Shown: in pieces, positions 27,119 to 34,858 of the stretch
How the letters are laid out: every line of letters begins with the position of its first letter
Numbering within the stretch: position 1 is the stretch's first letter
NCBI GenBank assembly: GCA_910588335.1
Contig: CAJUQV010000012.1
Coordinates: 1-64,000 of the forward strand
Direction of reading: 5' to 3'
DNA from: an uncultured Ruminiclostridium sp.
GTDB lineage: Bacteria; Bacillota; Clostridia; Oscillospirales; Ruminococcaceae
DNA: 64,000 nt
Translations under genes and position numbers: made by a program
The notes under the pieces: generated by a model
The model's database searches: none
Told to the model about the DNA's origin: nothing
Seen by the model: only the letters and a program-made list of their open reading frames with translations

Positions 27119-27172
27119 TACTAATATTCGGTCAAGGTATAGACAAATAATATGGATGACCAAATGTTAGTA
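27119..27172. repeat. R4 repeat copy b, 54-bp hairpin
   Basis: Arms TACTAATATTCGGTC / GACCAAATGTTAGTA around the loop AAGGTATAGACAAATAATAT-GGAT. The length is identical to copy a and the loop differs at only a few bases, while the stem sequence is clearly different yet still pairs. Confidence 0.8.
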
Positions 27173-27208
27173 TTAGAGTGTAATTCATAATCATGCAGCC
27201 CCTGCTTT

Positions 27209-28462
27209 TTATCTTCCTATCACCCTGTCAGCCCTCATAGGCAGCCTTGTATCCAGTTTCCACACACCGTCTTCATACTTAATCGTAACGGGCACCGTGT
27301 AATTGTTTTCTCCGTCGCTCCAGCTCACCGCCGAAGTAACGTCAAAGTTGCTCATCATCCTGTTCTCATATTCCGCCAGCGAAAATACACCCATCTGAGG
27401 CAGAACCGCTCCGTTTATCAGGTACAAGTGACCGTCCTTCTCCACATAGCTCCTGTTTACATACAGCCTTATATAGCTTTCCGCGATTTCAGCGGTAAAT
27501 GTATCCCTTATAAACTGACGCATCTCTTCAACGGTCATAAAGGCTTCCACCTCTAATCCGTTGTAAAAACCGTGTCCGTAAACGTCGTTCTCTATGGTTA
27601 CAAGCTGCGTATTCCAGTCTCCGTTTTCATCCGTTACCGCCTTTGCATTTCCGAATATTTTATCTAAAGTAACACTTTTGTCTATCAAAAGCTGACTGAA
27701 TACCGCAATTTCTCCCGTTACCTCTTCGTCCTCATACATACGCACTACCCAGCCCCTTACGCCGTCGAGCATATCATAGGTGCGCCAAATATATTTGTCT
27801 CCTGTTGTTCCCAAGGCCACAACCTTTGCAGTGGTTTCGTCAAGAGCGGTTATTACCGAAGAGGATATGTCAATTGACACGGGCGTTTCCCTGTCGGAAA
27901 CCAAAAGCTCAAGCCCGTCTTCGTTCTCCTTTATTACTTCGGGAAGCATATTCTCAACTTCCGCCCCGTACTTATCCTCCCAGAAGGAATATTTAAAGCC
28001 CTCGTACATTCTTTCCGTAAGCTCTCCCATATCCGAAGCGTATTCGGGATCGATCTTAACATACCCCGACAGCGTCTCCCCGATTGTGGGGATAAGCGTG
28101 TGCGCGCCGAAAAAAACGCTGTTAGCCGTTTCCGCCGCCCTGATTTTTTCCTTGAATTTCGCAAGGAGCTCACCGTCTTCAACGGAGCCGGAAGGATATG
28201 GGGCGGGAAAGCCGTCGGGAGTGGGAGTGGTTTCCGGCGGAATATCCTCCTGCTGTGTTGTAACGGCGGAAGTGTTTTCCGGCTGATCCTCCACTGCGCT
28301 CACTCTGGCGGTGGTGGTTTCCTCCGTAGGCAATTGCGGAGGAGCCGAAGAAACGGGAGTCGTGTTGGTAAAATCCGATTGGTTGTTCGGCGGCTCCGCG
28401 GTTTTACAGGCGGAAAGCATCAACGCTGCCGATATTGTAAGGGCTATTGTTCTTTTTTTCAT
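27209..28462 (-). CDS. lipoprotein of unknown function
   Basis: 417 aa. Lipoprotein signal MKKRTIALTISAALMLSAC (Cys 19), then a Thr/Pro/Ser-rich linker of about 75 residues (TTPVSSAPPQLPTEETTTA) typical of Gram-positive surface lipoproteins, and a ~320-residue C-terminal region. That region shows two similar-sized halves with beta-rich text (DKYIWRTYDMLDGVRGWVV, HLYLINGAVLPQMGVFS) but no motif I can name. It is on the same strand as the GH26 lipoprotein upstream, whose T-rich linker is similar, but a terminator lies between them. Confidence 0.75.
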   Translation of the reverse strand: MKKRTIALTISAALMLSACKTAEPPNNQSDFTNTTPVSSAPPQLPTEETTTARVSAVEDQPENTSAVTTQQEDIPPETTPTPDGFPAPYPSGSVEDGELLAKFKEKIRAAETANSVFFGAHTLIPTIGETLSGYVKIDPEYASDMGELTERMYEGFKYSFWEDKYGAEVENMLPEVIKENEDGLELLVSDRETPVSIDISSSVITALDETTAKVVALGTTGDKYIWRTYDMLDGVRGWVVRMYEDEEVTGEIAVFSQLLIDKSVTLDKIFGNAKAVTDENGDWNTQLVTIENDVYGHGFYNGLEVEAFMTVEEMRQFIRDTFTAEIAESYIRLYVNRSYVEKDGHLYLINGAVLPQMGVFSLAEYENRMMSNFDVTSAVSWSDGENNYTVPVTIKYEDGVWKLDTRLPMRADRVIGR

Positions 28463-28519
28463 ATGTCACCTGTTTTTACATTTTTTCTAAAATCCGTAGT
28501 AAGATAAAAAGTTATACAA

Positions 28520-28573
28520 TATCAATCTTTAATTATCCGTATTATTTGTCTGTACCTTTATCAAAGATTAGTA
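28520..28573. repeat. R4 repeat copy c, 54-bp hairpin (inverse orientation)
   Basis: Read on the minus strand: arms TACTAATCTTTGATA / AATTAAAGATTGATA and loop AAGGTACAGACAAATAATAC-GGAT. It has the same 54-bp length as copies a and b. The stem has two mismatches plus wobbles. Confidence 0.75.
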
Positions 28574-28630
28574 TAAAATTCTTTACCGTTCGTGGATAAC
28601 CCCGAATGAAAATATGTTCTTAACGAAAAA

Positions 28631-28659
28631 GGGGAAGCCCTGCAAGAGAGGGCTTCCCC
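28631..28659 (-). terminator. terminator hairpin downstream of the GH26 gene
   Basis: ggggaagccct / agggcttcccc, 11 bp perfect, loop gcaagag. On the minus strand it is followed by TTTTTCG. The loop and closing bases resemble the hairpin at 36838-36870. Confidence 0.7.
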
Positions 28660-28782
28660 CCTTCCCAAAGTACCGCACTGAGGTGTTTTGGGAATTCCCC
28701 TTTTCGGAGCACTCTTCGGCGTTAGGAGAATTTTGCTGCATACGGGCGTCGACCAAACGAGCTTCGCCCCTTTGGAAACCCT

Positions 28783-28811
28783 GTTTCCTTTTTGTATCAC
28801 AAAAAGGAAAC
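28783..28811. repeat. 13-bp perfect inverted repeat
   Basis: gtttcctttttgt / acaaaaaggaaac with a 3-nt loop, just downstream of the GH26 stop codon. No T-run follows on the minus strand, so a terminator role is uncertain. Confidence 0.5.
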
Positions 28812-28846
28812 GAAAAAAATGATTAAACTTGCTGCCTTTACAAATA

Positions 28847-30469
28847 CTATTCAAATTTCGGTATTTCATCCAGCGTCAAGAAATCCTTATGATTATAAAC
28901 CTGCTCCAAAAGTACGTTGGAAGAATATTTTTCCGTAAGTCTGCCATCGCTGTCAATAAGCCTGTCCCCACCCCCCAATGAGAACCAGAGCCAATGAGTA
29001 TTATCCTGTGCCAGCGCATCGGGATTCGGTATCATGGCGCACTCGTTTAAAGCCACTGCTCTGGAGGTTTTATAAAAAGCGGTGCCCATAAATATTCCGT
29101 TTCCGCTGTCTCCCGTGATATTATACACATTTTCCCCGACTATATCCACATATTCGTCTCCGGGATAGTAAGCCGCGCTTCCTCCATTCCATACCCAGAT
29201 TATATTGTTAAGCTTGTGATATTCGTTTATCCTGCTTACCATGGTGCGCCAGAGCCAGAGGTATCCTTCCGCGCTGCCGCTCCACCAGTATCCCCCTTTA
29301 CCACCGTCCGACAAAGGAGAAAAGAGAACCGTCACGCCCTTATCCATGAGATATTCAAGCTTTTCCGCGATTCTGTCAATATCTCTTATGAGCAGGTAGT
29401 TTTCTCTCGGTATTTCCCCGCTGCCGTAAAGCTGTTCAATGGTTTCCGAAGAGGCTAAGGAAATGTCTTTTCCCGTATCCACTCCGCTTACGCTGAAATC
29501 CGTCATGGAAGAAAGATAATGGCTGCTTTCATCGGGGGAATACCACGTCCAGCCGTACCCCACCAGTCCGCCGTTTTCGCTCCATTCCACCGCCAGATCA
29601 AGGTCGGTATTGTTTTCATCATAATAGGGGTTGTCCGCCTGAGCACACACAAGATCGCTCACCCTTATAACGGGAAGCCGCCCCGTTTCCTTGTAAACCG
29701 CCGCTATTTCGGCATTGGTGCCGGGGGTGACCCGCTGCCCGGTGATGGTCTTTTTTCCGTAAACCTCGGAAAAGAAATTCATTATCTTTATGGATTTTAA
29801 GGAGGCGTTGGGATTTATCGGCGCGTTGCCCATAATATAATAGCTGTCGCTTACCGACTGCCCGTTTTCTATTATTACCTTATCCATGTAAGCCATTCCG
29901 AATTCCGACTGAAGCGTTATCCGGTTTTCGCCCTTTTTAAGATAAATCCCGTTGACTGTAAAGGGGGAGAAGGCGGTCACGTCCTTGGCGTAAATAACGC
30001 CTTTGGAAATACCGTCATAGGTGACGTATTCCCCGTTGTCGTAAGGCGCGCCGCCCACTATCACATTTACTCCCGTGTCAAAAGCGCACATCTGAAGCGT
30101 CAGCTTATAGTACTGGGTGGAGGGGACGTGTACCGTAAAGGTTGCGTACTCGTGGCGGTCTATCTGTATATACCCGCTCCCCTCGTAGCCCATAAGATAG
30201 TTGTGGGGAGTATTATCGCAGACCTGTTCCAACTGAAGGGTTTCGGAATATTCCTGCGGGGTTATTGTAAACTCCTTTACCTCGTACTTGTCGGGCGATG
30301 TGGTTTCGGGAGGGGAAGTTTCCGCAAAGGACGTAGTAGTCGGCGTTTCCTCGGAAGTTTCGGTTATGGGCGACATGCCGTAATCTATCTTGGAACAGGC
30401 AGAAAAAAGCGCCGTAACCGTAATAATCAGCACTGCCGCCGTAATTGGCAATATTTTTCCGCTCTTCAT
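28847..30469 (-). CDS. GH26-type lipoprotein with an N-terminal carbohydrate-binding-like domain
   Basis: 540 aa. Lipoprotein signal (lipobox LFSAC, Cys about 25), a Thr/Ser/Pro linker, then a CBM35-like beta-sandwich (about 70-205: GYEGSGYIQIDRHEYATF, YYKLTLQMCAFD, VNGIYLKKGENRITLQ), then a GH26 (beta-mannanase) barrel (about 215-540). The nucleophile region is kept (RAVALNECAMIPNPD) and so are NIIWVWNGG and YPGDEYVDIVGENVYN. The acid/base motif, normally PLHE-x-x-G-x-W-F-W-W, reads SPLSDGGKGGYWWSG, so the catalytic Glu appears to be Asp and the His is Ser. Activity may be weak, altered or lost. It is anchored outside the cell and would bind or process mannan-type polymers. Confidence 0.82.
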   Translation of the reverse strand: MKSGKILPITAAVLIITVTALFSACSKIDYGMSPITETSEETPTTTSFAETSPPETTSPDKYEVKEFTITPQEYSETLQLEQVCDNTPHNYLMGYEGSGYIQIDRHEYATFTVHVPSTQYYKLTLQMCAFDTGVNVIVGGAPYDNGEYVTYDGISKGVIYAKDVTAFSPFTVNGIYLKKGENRITLQSEFGMAYMDKVIIENGQSVSDSYYIMGNAPINPNASLKSIKIMNFFSEVYGKKTITGQRVTPGTNAEIAAVYKETGRLPVIRVSDLVCAQADNPYYDENNTDLDLAVEWSENGGLVGYGWTWYSPDESSHYLSSMTDFSVSGVDTGKDISLASSETIEQLYGSGEIPRENYLLIRDIDRIAEKLEYLMDKGVTVLFSPLSDGGKGGYWWSGSAEGYLWLWRTMVSRINEYHKLNNIIWVWNGGSAAYYPGDEYVDIVGENVYNITGDSGNGIFMGTAFYKTSRAVALNECAMIPNPDALAQDNTHWLWFSLGGGDRLIDSDGRLTEKYSSNVLLEQVYNHKDFLTLDEIPKFE

Positions 30470-30511
30470 TTTATTTTCCGCCTTTCCCGATAATATACGC
30501 TGCGGTATTAG

Positions 30512-30555
30512 TACTGATTCCTTTTTATTATGTCAGTTTAAAAAGGGATTGGTTA
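30512..30555. repeat. R3 repeat copy c, upstream of the GH26 gene
   Basis: TACTGATTCCTTTTTAT / CAGTTTAAAAAGGGATTGGTTA, imperfect inverted repeat. It lies between the FtsA-like gene and the GH26 start, in the probable leader of the GH26 gene. Confidence 0.55.
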
Positions 30556-30581
30556 GAACCTTAACACCGTTTATTTTTACT

Positions 30582-32972
30582 CTATTCCTTCCAGCGCACA
30601 ATCGCTCTGTCTCCCTCATGAAGCTCCGCTCCGAAACTTATCTCCATACCGTTGAGAGTAAGCTCTATATCTCTTCCCTTGGGATTTTTTGTATCAAGAT
30701 CAACTTTATTCATAAGCTCCACAAAGGTATGGGGAGTTCCATCGGTTTTTTCTGGGAGCGTAAGGGGTTTGCCGTTAAGGGTAAGTGTGATGGCAGGAAC
30801 GATATCTATCGCCTCTTCTTCCTCCCCGTTTTCCTCATCAGCGTCAAAATCTCGGCCGCTTTCCGGATAGGTGGAAAACGCGCTTTCAGAGCGAACGGCT
30901 GCGGGCTTATAATCCGTCGCAGTTTCCGCCGTCTTTGCCGCTTCGGCTTCCGTTATGGCAGCATTGGAGCGTACCGATTCCAAAGTACTTGAGTACTCCG
31001 AACGGAGCTGCGGCTCCCGAACGGCGGCAGACGAAGAAGCGCGGCGCGGCTCAAAAGCTTCGGAGGAAACCGCGTCGGTTTTAACGGGAGAGACCGCCTT
31101 TGCCGCTTCGCTGACTGTTGCCGAAAAATCGGGATCAGCGTCTGAGGGAGATATATAAGCGCTTTCTTTAACGGCTTTACGCTCGCTTTCGGCAACCATC
31201 TTAAGTGTTACGATGTCTCCATCGGAAAGCAAGGAAGCTTCCTCAGCAAGCTGTCCGTTAATGGCAAAACCCTTTGAATATTCTATTCCTATGGAATTAA
31301 GCAGGTCTCCCAAAGTGAGTATCCCGCCGGTGGTTATCTCGTCAAGGGGCTGAATCTCATACTGGGGCGGCTTTTTAACGCCGTTTACAAATGCCTCTAT
31401 ACCGAATTTATACTGCTTGTCGCCGAAGCTTACGCTGCCGGAATGATACTTTCGATAGTTTATCTCGTTTTTCAGCACCGCTCTGGCGTTGTCCCCGTTT
31501 TTGGCGGGGGTGAACTGTATCTGATCCCCCTGCGTCACTATGGAAGTGAGTCCGCCGCCGTTTCCGTTTATCTTTATTTCCGAAGGGGTCATCATGGTAC
31601 CCTTGCGGAACACCTTATTTCCGTTTACGGTAAAAGCGAGACCCTGTCCCGAATGTCCCATAATGTCTCCCGCTTTATATCCCGCAAGGGACAATACTTG
31701 ATACACGGTGAGCTTTTTGGTATCGAAAACTCTTATTTTCTTTCCGTTGACGTTGATAACCGAGAAGTCGTAGCCTCTGTCTTCAAGGGCGGTAACGCCT
31801 ATGCCCAACGGCGTGATGAACTCCGCGCCCATATTGAAGTCGCCCGTATCAACATCGCGCAGGAACTCTCCGCCGCCTACCGCGACTCTGTCCTCGTCAA
31901 TATCCAGTTTATCCGCCACAAGGGTGGTAAGTCCCTTTATAAGGCTTCCGCCGCCCACTAAGAACACCGCCTGCGGCGAGCCGGAATTTATTCTTACAAT
32001 CGTCTCGCAAATGGTGGAAGCTAAATTATCCATACAGGGAAGTATTTTTTCGATAAATTCCTCCTGCGTTGTCTGATGGGGAATACCGAAGATGTCCTTG
32101 TATGTAAACACCTCGTTATCCGAAGCGTCGTGCTTCATCTGCTCCGCAACGGCAAAGTCCACAAGAAAGCTTCTTATTATTTCCTCGGTGATTTCGTCGC
32201 CAGCCACGGTTGCCATTGCGTAGGCAATAATGGAACCGTCTTTTGCTATGGCTATATCCGAGGTGCCCGCGCCTATGTCCACAAGAGCAATATTTATAAG
32301 TCTTATTTCCGGAGGAATAATCACGTTCATTGCGGCAATCGGCTCTAATGTAAGACTCTGCACTTCTAACTTATTAAGTTCCATTACCGAGTAAAGGCTT
32401 TCCACGACTATACCCGGCAAAAACGCCACCACCATATCAATTCCCGCCGTATTTCCCTTATGACCGTTCAGCGATATCATTTTGTAGTCGTCAAGACGGT
32501 AAGTTACCACATTATGACCTACGCAGTAAAACAAAGTCTTTTCATTCTGCATGCTTTCGTCAAGCTCGGTCTGTGCGGCGGACACCGTTTCCATTTCCAT
32601 CGACGCTACCATTTCTTCGGTAATAATTTCGCTTCCCGACACGTCAAATTCTTTGGAAATATTGACTGTTTTTAGGGCGCGTCCCGCGGCGGCAATGGAA
32701 GCCTTGCTGAGGGTTATGCCGTTGCGCTGTTCAAGTTTCTGTTTCACCTGTCCCACGATTTTGGCAACTTGTTTTATGTCCTCTATCTGGCCGTCCACCA
32801 TTGCGCGGCGGGTATGAGGAGCAACCACACAGTCTATAACATGATATTTTTCGTCAGCCTTTTCGCCTATAACGCCTACCACGGAGCGGGTGCCTATATC
32901 CAAAGCAAATATTTTATCTCCCTGCGTTTCCTGTTTTTTAGCGGCTTTTTTCAAAATCTGATCAATATCCAT
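30582..32972 (-). CDS. FtsA/PilM-like ATPase with C-terminal beta-grasp domains
   Basis: 796 aa, about twice the size of FtsA. Residues 20-370 form the actin-like ATPase of the FtsA/PilM group: FALDIGTRSVVGVIG (phosphate 1), the inserted SHS2-type region, LVDIGAGTSDIAIAKDGS (phosphate 2) and VFLVGGGSLIKGLT (adenosine motif). Then come beta-grasp/SLBB-like segments (about 390-600, for example VYQVLSLAGYKAG and GGILTLGDLLNSIGIEY), an Ala/Ser/Glu-rich disordered linker (about 600-715) and a last beta-grasp-like segment (LTLNGKPLTLPEKTDG). Such long FtsA-domain proteins occur in Clostridia beside, not instead of, FtsA. A role in membrane-associated assembly is inferred. No division genes adjoin it; the Rrf2 gene is 39 bp upstream on the same strand. 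Confidence 0.8.
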   Translation of the reverse strand: MDIDQILKKAAKKQETQGDKIFALDIGTRSVVGVIGEKADEKYHVIDCVVAPHTRRAMVDGQIEDIKQVAKIVGQVKQKLEQRNGITLSKASIAAAGRALKTVNISKEFDVSGSEIITEEMVASMEMETVSAAQTELDESMQNEKTLFYCVGHNVVTYRLDDYKMISLNGHKGNTAGIDMVVAFLPGIVVESLYSVMELNKLEVQSLTLEPIAAMNVIIPPEIRLINIALVDIGAGTSDIAIAKDGSIIAYAMATVAGDEITEEIIRSFLVDFAVAEQMKHDASDNEVFTYKDIFGIPHQTTQEEFIEKILPCMDNLASTICETIVRINSGSPQAVFLVGGGSLIKGLTTLVADKLDIDEDRVAVGGGEFLRDVDTGDFNMGAEFITPLGIGVTALEDRGYDFSVINVNGKKIRVFDTKKLTVYQVLSLAGYKAGDIMGHSGQGLAFTVNGNKVFRKGTMMTPSEIKINGNGGGLTSIVTQGDQIQFTPAKNGDNARAVLKNEINYRKYHSGSVSFGDKQYKFGIEAFVNGVKKPPQYEIQPLDEITTGGILTLGDLLNSIGIEYSKGFAINGQLAEEASLLSDGDIVTLKMVAESERKAVKESAYISPSDADPDFSATVSEAAKAVSPVKTDAVSSEAFEPRRASSSAAVREPQLRSEYSSTLESVRSNAAITEAEAAKTAETATDYKPAAVRSESAFSTYPESGRDFDADEENGEEEEAIDIVPAITLTLNGKPLTLPEKTDGTPHTFVELMNKVDLDTKNPKGRDIELTLNGMEISFGAELHEGDRAIVRWKE

Positions 32973-33011
32973 TTTTTTCTCCCCGAATTTTTTATTTTTG
33001 AAAAGAAAAGT

Positions 33012-33440
33012 CTAAAACTTTACCAATTTATCAAAGGTTTGCTTTTTAAGGTAATCCTTCACCATTTCCGTAACCTCGCCAAATACTCCGCGGTAATTGC
33101 ACGGCAGACCGTCCGACTCGCAGTTACAGTTATAGCCCTCGGAAAGGCATCTGCTGAAATGATATTCACCCTCCACTATTTCCATTACATCATATATGGA
33201 GAGCTCGCCTAATTCCGCTATAAGCCGATAGCCCCCGTAGACTCCTTTATAGCTTTTCACAATTCCGCCGCTGACTAACTTTCTCAGTATTTTCAAGGCG
33301 AAGCGCAAGGGCACCTCGGTGCGGTCGGCAATGGTTCCCGCGTCTATACATCCGCGAAAGGATTCGTTTTCCCTCGCCGCCTCCTTAGCCAAAGCGTCCA
33401 CTATCCTGATGGCGTAATCCGTTTCAAGTGTTATGTGCAT
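33012..33440 (-). CDS. Rrf2-family transcriptional regulator, probable Fe-S sensor
   Basis: 142 aa. Winged-helix domain (MHITLETDYAIRIVDALA, VPLRFALKILRKLVSGGIV, KGVYGGYRLIAE) followed by a cysteine cluster C98, C105, C107 and C114 (RCLSEGYNCNCESDGLPCNYR). The family's IscR/NsrR/RsrR members bind an Fe-S cluster through Cys residues in this region and sense redox state, NO or iron. It is followed after 39 bp by the FtsA-like gene on the same strand. An R1 repeat sits 22 bp upstream of its start codon, so its promoter is either inside or beyond that repeat. Confidence 0.88.
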   Translation of the reverse strand: MHITLETDYAIRIVDALAKEAARENESFRGCIDAGTIADRTEVPLRFALKILRKLVSGGIVKSYKGVYGGYRLIAELGELSIYDVMEIVEGEYHFSRCLSEGYNCNCESDGLPCNYRGVFGEVTEMVKDYLKKQTFDKLVKF

Positions 33441-33461
33441 AATTCACCTTTATCGTTATCA

Positions 33462-33611
33462 TTAAGGCAATACCGCACAAAGATTGTCGTGCAGACGCGC
33501 AGTAATTTTTTTAGTCAGATTGTCCAAAACGGCGCATGAATACCGGTGTATTTCAAGAAGTTTTGGGCAAAAATGACGGAAAATGCAAGCGTGTGCGCGG
33601 TGCTGCCTTAA
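33462..33611. repeat. R1 repeat copy b, in the leader of the Rrf2 gene
   Basis: 142-bp element (33466-33607) between two TTAA sites, ends GGCAATACCGC / GCGGTGCTGCC. The interior matches copy c closely (CACAAAGATTGTCGTGCAGA, ATACCGGTGTATTTCAAG, AAAAATGACGGAAAA). Confidence 0.85.
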
Positions 33612-33687
33612 GTAAAATAATAGCTTGTATTCATAGGATATGTAAAAGGACTTTCCCAAGAAAAATTACTTGATCAATATTTAAATG

Positions 33688-34773
33688 TCAGTCAAGAAAA
33701 TCCTTAAGCTTTTTGCTTCTGGTTGGGTGCCTGAGCTTTCTGAGGGCTTTTGCCTCTATTTGGCGTATTCTTTCTCTGGTTACTTGAAAGCGCTGTCCAA
33801 CCTCCTCAAGAGTGCGGGGTCTTCCGTCGTCAAGACCGAAACGCAGTCTGAGCACTTTCGCTTCGCGGTCGGTAAGCGTTCCCAGAACCTCGTCAAGCTG
33901 CTCCTTCAAAAGGGAGAGTGAAGCCACCTCCGCGGGAGCGGGAGCAAGCTCGTCGGGAATAAAGTCACCCAAATGGCTGTCCTCCTCCTCGCCTATCGGC
34001 GTTTCAAGGGACACGGGATCCTGACTTATCCTTATTATCTCCCTTACTCTCTCCACCGGCATATTAAGCTCATTTGCTATCTCCTCCACGCTTGCCTCAT
34101 GACCGTTTTTATGGAGAAGCTGGCTGGACACTTTTTTTACCTTGGTTATCGTCTCCACCATATGAACGGGTATGCGTATGGTGCGCGCCTGATCGGCTAT
34201 GGCTCTCGTAATGGCTTGCCTTATCCACCATGTGGCATAGGTGGAGAACTTATAGCCTTTCCGGTAGTCGAATTTTTCCACCGCCTTGATAAGACCCATA
34301 TTGCCCTCCTGTATGAGGTCAAGAAACTGCATTCCTCTTCCCACATAGCGCTTTGCTATGCTGACCACAAGGCGAAGGTTAGCCTCGGTAAGACGTTTTC
34401 TGGCAAACTGGTCGCCCTGATTTTTACGCTGTGCAAGCTCTATTTCCTCTTCGGCGCTCAGGAGGGGAACTCTGCCTATTTCCTTAAGATAGATCTTTAC
34501 GGGGTCGTCTATGGTTATACCCTCGCTGGAGAGAGCTACATCAAGATCATCTTCTCCGGTAAAGTCCAAAGCTGCATCCAGATCCTCGTCTGTTATGAAA
34601 TCATCCACTATGTCGATATTATTGGTTTCAAAATCGTCATAGAGACGGTTTATTTGGTCTACGTCAAAGTTAAGGTCTTCAAGAACCTCATTGATTTCTT
34701 TGGTTGTGAGTTTACCTTCCTTTTTGCCGTGTTCAATAAGGTCGGTTATCATATTTTTTCCGTTTTCCGTCAT
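33688..34773 (-). CDS. rpoD: RNA polymerase primary sigma factor (sigma-A)
   Basis: 361 aa. It directs RNA polymerase to housekeeping promoters, and consensus TTGACA-17-TATAAT sites are frequent in this window. Region 1.1-like N-terminus, region 1.2 (DPVKIYLKEIGRVPLLSAEE), region 2 (AKRYVGRGMQFLDLIQEGN, YKFSTYATWWIRQAITRAI), region 3 and region 4 (RLRFGLDDGRPRTLEEVG, VTRERIRQIEAKALRKLRHP) are all present. It follows dnaG on the same strand, the usual Firmicute dnaG-rpoD order, but an R3 hairpin occupies the gap between them. Confidence 0.98.
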   Translation of the reverse strand: MTENGKNMITDLIEHGKKEGKLTTKEINEVLEDLNFDVDQINRLYDDFETNNIDIVDDFITDEDLDAALDFTGEDDLDVALSSEGITIDDPVKIYLKEIGRVPLLSAEEEIELAQRKNQGDQFARKRLTEANLRLVVSIAKRYVGRGMQFLDLIQEGNMGLIKAVEKFDYRKGYKFSTYATWWIRQAITRAIADQARTIRIPVHMVETITKVKKVSSQLLHKNGHEASVEEIANELNMPVERVREIIRISQDPVSLETPIGEEEDSHLGDFIPDELAPAPAEVASLSLLKEQLDEVLGTLTDREAKVLRLRFGLDDGRPRTLEEVGQRFQVTRERIRQIEAKALRKLRHPTRSKKLKDFLD

Positions 34774-34800
34774 TTTTAACTTCTCCTTGCCAAAAGCTTA

Positions 34801-34854
34801 TACCGATTCCATTTTAAACTGACGTAATCCCCACAGCTTTAAAAAGGATTGGTA
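34801..34854. repeat. R3 repeat copy d, between dnaG and rpoD
   Basis: TACCGATTCCATTTTAAACTG / CAGCTTTAAAAAGGATTGGTA, imperfect inverted repeat with a 12-nt loop. It lies in an 85-bp gap inside the dnaG-rpoD operon, 28 bp before the rpoD start codon, where it could affect mRNA processing. Confidence 0.75.
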
Positions 34855-34858
34855 TTAA

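Noticed and set aside
33973..34779. 268-residue open frame on the plus strand
   Set aside because: Antisense shadow of rpoD.
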